A stretch of 5,760 nucleotides of DNA from Deltaproteobacteria bacterium (lineage in GTDB: Bacteria; Desulfobacterota; Dissulfuribacteria; Dissulfuribacterales; QOAL01). Numbering within the stretch: the first letter of the stretch is position 1; every line of letters starts with the position of its first letter. The notes under the pieces were generated by a model. It was given only the letters and a program-made list of their open reading frames with translations, ran no database searches and was not told where the DNA came from. Shown in pieces: positions 4,542 through 5,760 of this stretch. The translations under genes were made by a program, and so were the position numbers. The stretch covers positions 1 to 5,760 of the forward strand of contig WFRQ01000589.1 of assembly GCA_015486425.1 (NCBI GenBank). The letters run 5' to 3'.

Positions 4542-5747
4542 GTGCTTAAACCTCTGTTTTGCATAAGCGCAGCTATGCTGCTGTTGATCCTGCTGCAGGC
4601 CCCTGGTGCACTGTGCCTACAGGGCAGTGAACTGCTTGAGCAGGAGATCAGTGTCCAGAAGGAACGTCTCAAAGAGCTTGACCATGACATAAAGAAACAG
4701 CGAAGAAAAGCGGTCAAGGTGGAAAAGAGCAGGATTACCATCCTCACGGAACTGCAGGAACTTGATACGCGGATTGCAGAACAGTGGCAGAGGCTGCAGG
4801 ATGTCAAGAAGCAGTGGTCTGCGGCTGAGCTTGAGCTGGAGATCACCAGGCAGGAGCTGGATAAAAGTGAAAAAGAAATCAGGGAGCTTAAAAAATACAT
4901 AGAGACCCGTCTTATAGCTCTGAGGGAAATGGGCATGATTGGTGTCCTGAATGTCCTGTTGGAGGCAGAAAGCCTGCCAGACCTTATGGCAAGGGAACAG
5001 TATCTGAAACTTATACTGAAACATGACAGGAAAAAACGAGAAGAGTACTTACAGAAAATTGAAGAACTTAAAGATCAGAAAGCCGCACTTGAAAAGGAAA
5101 ATCATGCCCTGATGCAGCTCTCAAGTGCAGTGGAACAACAGGCCCTGCTGCTTGAAACCCGCAAGGAGGAGAAGGAGGCATTTCTTGAAGAACTTGAAAA
5201 GCAGGGAGAAAAGTACGCGGCCATGATACGCGAGCTTCAGCAGGCCAGGAAGGCCATGCAGGGCCTTATTGAGGAACTGAGCCAGGAACTTGAGCTTCAG
5301 ACCGGACCTTCCCAGGCTGACCTGTTTGACTTCAAATCGCAGAAGGGCAAACTCAATCCCCCGGTTCCCGGAAGGCCGGTGCCTGTTTACAGCCGCAGGA
5401 AACACACAATCCGCGGGATGACAATCGCTGCTCCATGGGGCACTGAAATCAGAGCAATCTTTGACGGCAAGGTGATATACAATAATGCACTTCCAGGCTA
5501 CGGACAGGTGATTATAATTGATCACGGCCAGCGATACATGAGCCTTACGGCTCAGGGAGCCAGATTTTTCAAGAATGAAGGGGATGAAGTGATGGAAGGC
5601 GATGTCATAGGCATCAGCGGCGGCGGCCCCTGGGTAAAGGAAGGAATTTATTTTGAATTAAGGCATGGAAAAAAACAGGAAAATCCTTTAGTATGGTTCG
5701 ATCTCAGAGGCATGGGGAGAAAACCGCACAGGTCTGACAATCGCTAA
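4542..5747 (+). CDS. envC: Murein hydrolase activator EnvC-like (coiled coil plus degenerate LytM/M23 domain)
   Basis: This is a 401-residue exported protein (419 in E. coli EnvC). The GTG start gives a good signal peptide: Lys3, a hydrophobic core to about residue 24 and likely cleavage near ALC-LQ (23-27). A later ATG (4575) would lose the charged n-region. Long charged coiled coil spans about 30-252, broken around 130-150 (EMGMIGVLNVLLEAESLPDL), which by analogy with E. coli EnvC is the tip that meets the FtsX periplasmic loop. A Pro-rich linker (254-285) leads to a LytM fold (about 286-390) with PGYGQVIIIDHG and YFELRHG. The zinc ligands are gone: HxGxD reads RGMT (291-294) and HLH reads GIY or IYF (368-371). 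This matches amidase activators and not endopeptidases. The gene starts 17 nt after ftsX with no Shine-Dalgarno site and is surely the third gene of the operon. The amidase partner is not in the window. Confidence 0.92.
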   Translation: MLKPLFCISAAMLLLILLQAPGALCLQGSELLEQEISVQKERLKELDHDIKKQRRKAVKVEKSRITILTELQELDTRIAEQWQRLQDVKKQWSAAELELEITRQELDKSEKEIRELKKYIETRLIALREMGMIGVLNVLLEAESLPDLMAREQYLKLILKHDRKKREEYLQKIEELKDQKAALEKENHALMQLSSAVEQQALLLETRKEEKEAFLEELEKQGEKYAAMIRELQQARKAMQGLIEELSQELELQTGPSQADLFDFKSQKGKLNPPVPGRPVPVYSRRKHTIRGMTIAAPWGTEIRAIFDGKVIYNNALPGYGQVIIIDHGQRYMSLTAQGARFFKNEGDEVMEGDVIGISGGGPWVKEGIYFELRHGKKQENPLVWFDLRGMGRKPHRSDNR

Positions 5748-5760
5748 GTTTAGGTCTGAA

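Noticed and set aside
4575..4577. Alternative ATG start for envC
   Set aside because: It would remove Lys3 and most of the signal peptide n-region, leaving a poor export signal; the GTG at 4542 gives a normal one.
4542..4620. EnvC-like protein as a lipoprotein (GALC near the signal cleavage site)
   Set aside because: The residue before Cys is Leu and the -3 residue is Gly, which does not fit a lipobox; a normal signal-peptidase I site is more likely.

Overview
The window is an ordinary, well-conserved chromosomal region of a diderm (Gram-negative-type) bacterium. It holds two divergent gene clusters separated by about 700 bases of non-coding DNA. An amidase activator of the EnvC type implies an outer membrane and a periplasm, and the paired PilT-family ATPases imply type IV pili. 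Frequent AGG/AGA arginine and ATA isoleucine codons, together with intergenic heptad tracts, would suit Desulfobacterota or Nitrospirota, but this is an impression and not a demonstrated assignment. No mobile element, CRISPR array, tRNA or rRNA is visible.

Left part (25-2267, minus strand): a two-gene operon, pilT then a second PilT/PilU-family gene, joined by a one-base TGATG stop/start overlap. Both encode complete cytoplasmic hexameric ATPases with Walker A, Asp box, Walker B and His box intact. They should drive retraction of type IV pili. Pilin and pilus assembly genes are not in the window.

Middle (2268-2968): a gene-free divergent intergenic region. It is bracketed by two tandem arrays of a degenerate 7-nt unit (TTNAGCY, same orientation, sharing an exact 20-nt stretch). 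Between them lie several small inverted repeats, the best being a 19-nt AT-only-arm palindrome, and a 12-nt word that recurs just before ftsE. This is the only part the known genes do not explain, and it is where the window is most worth a second look.

Right part (2969-5747, plus strand): ftsE, ftsX and an envC-like gene, evidently one operon (ATGA overlap between ftsE and ftsX, 17 nt between ftsX and envC). FtsE (ATPase) and FtsX (four-helix membrane protein with a large periplasmic loop) form the divisome ABC-type complex that controls the periplasmic coiled-coil/LytM protein EnvC. EnvC in turn activates cell-wall amidases during septal splitting. The LytM domain here has lost all its zinc ligands, which fits an activator and not an enzyme.

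I found no convincing novel multi-gene system. The notable observations are the heptad arrays, the small palindromes and the absence of Shine-Dalgarno sequences in front of ftsE and envC.
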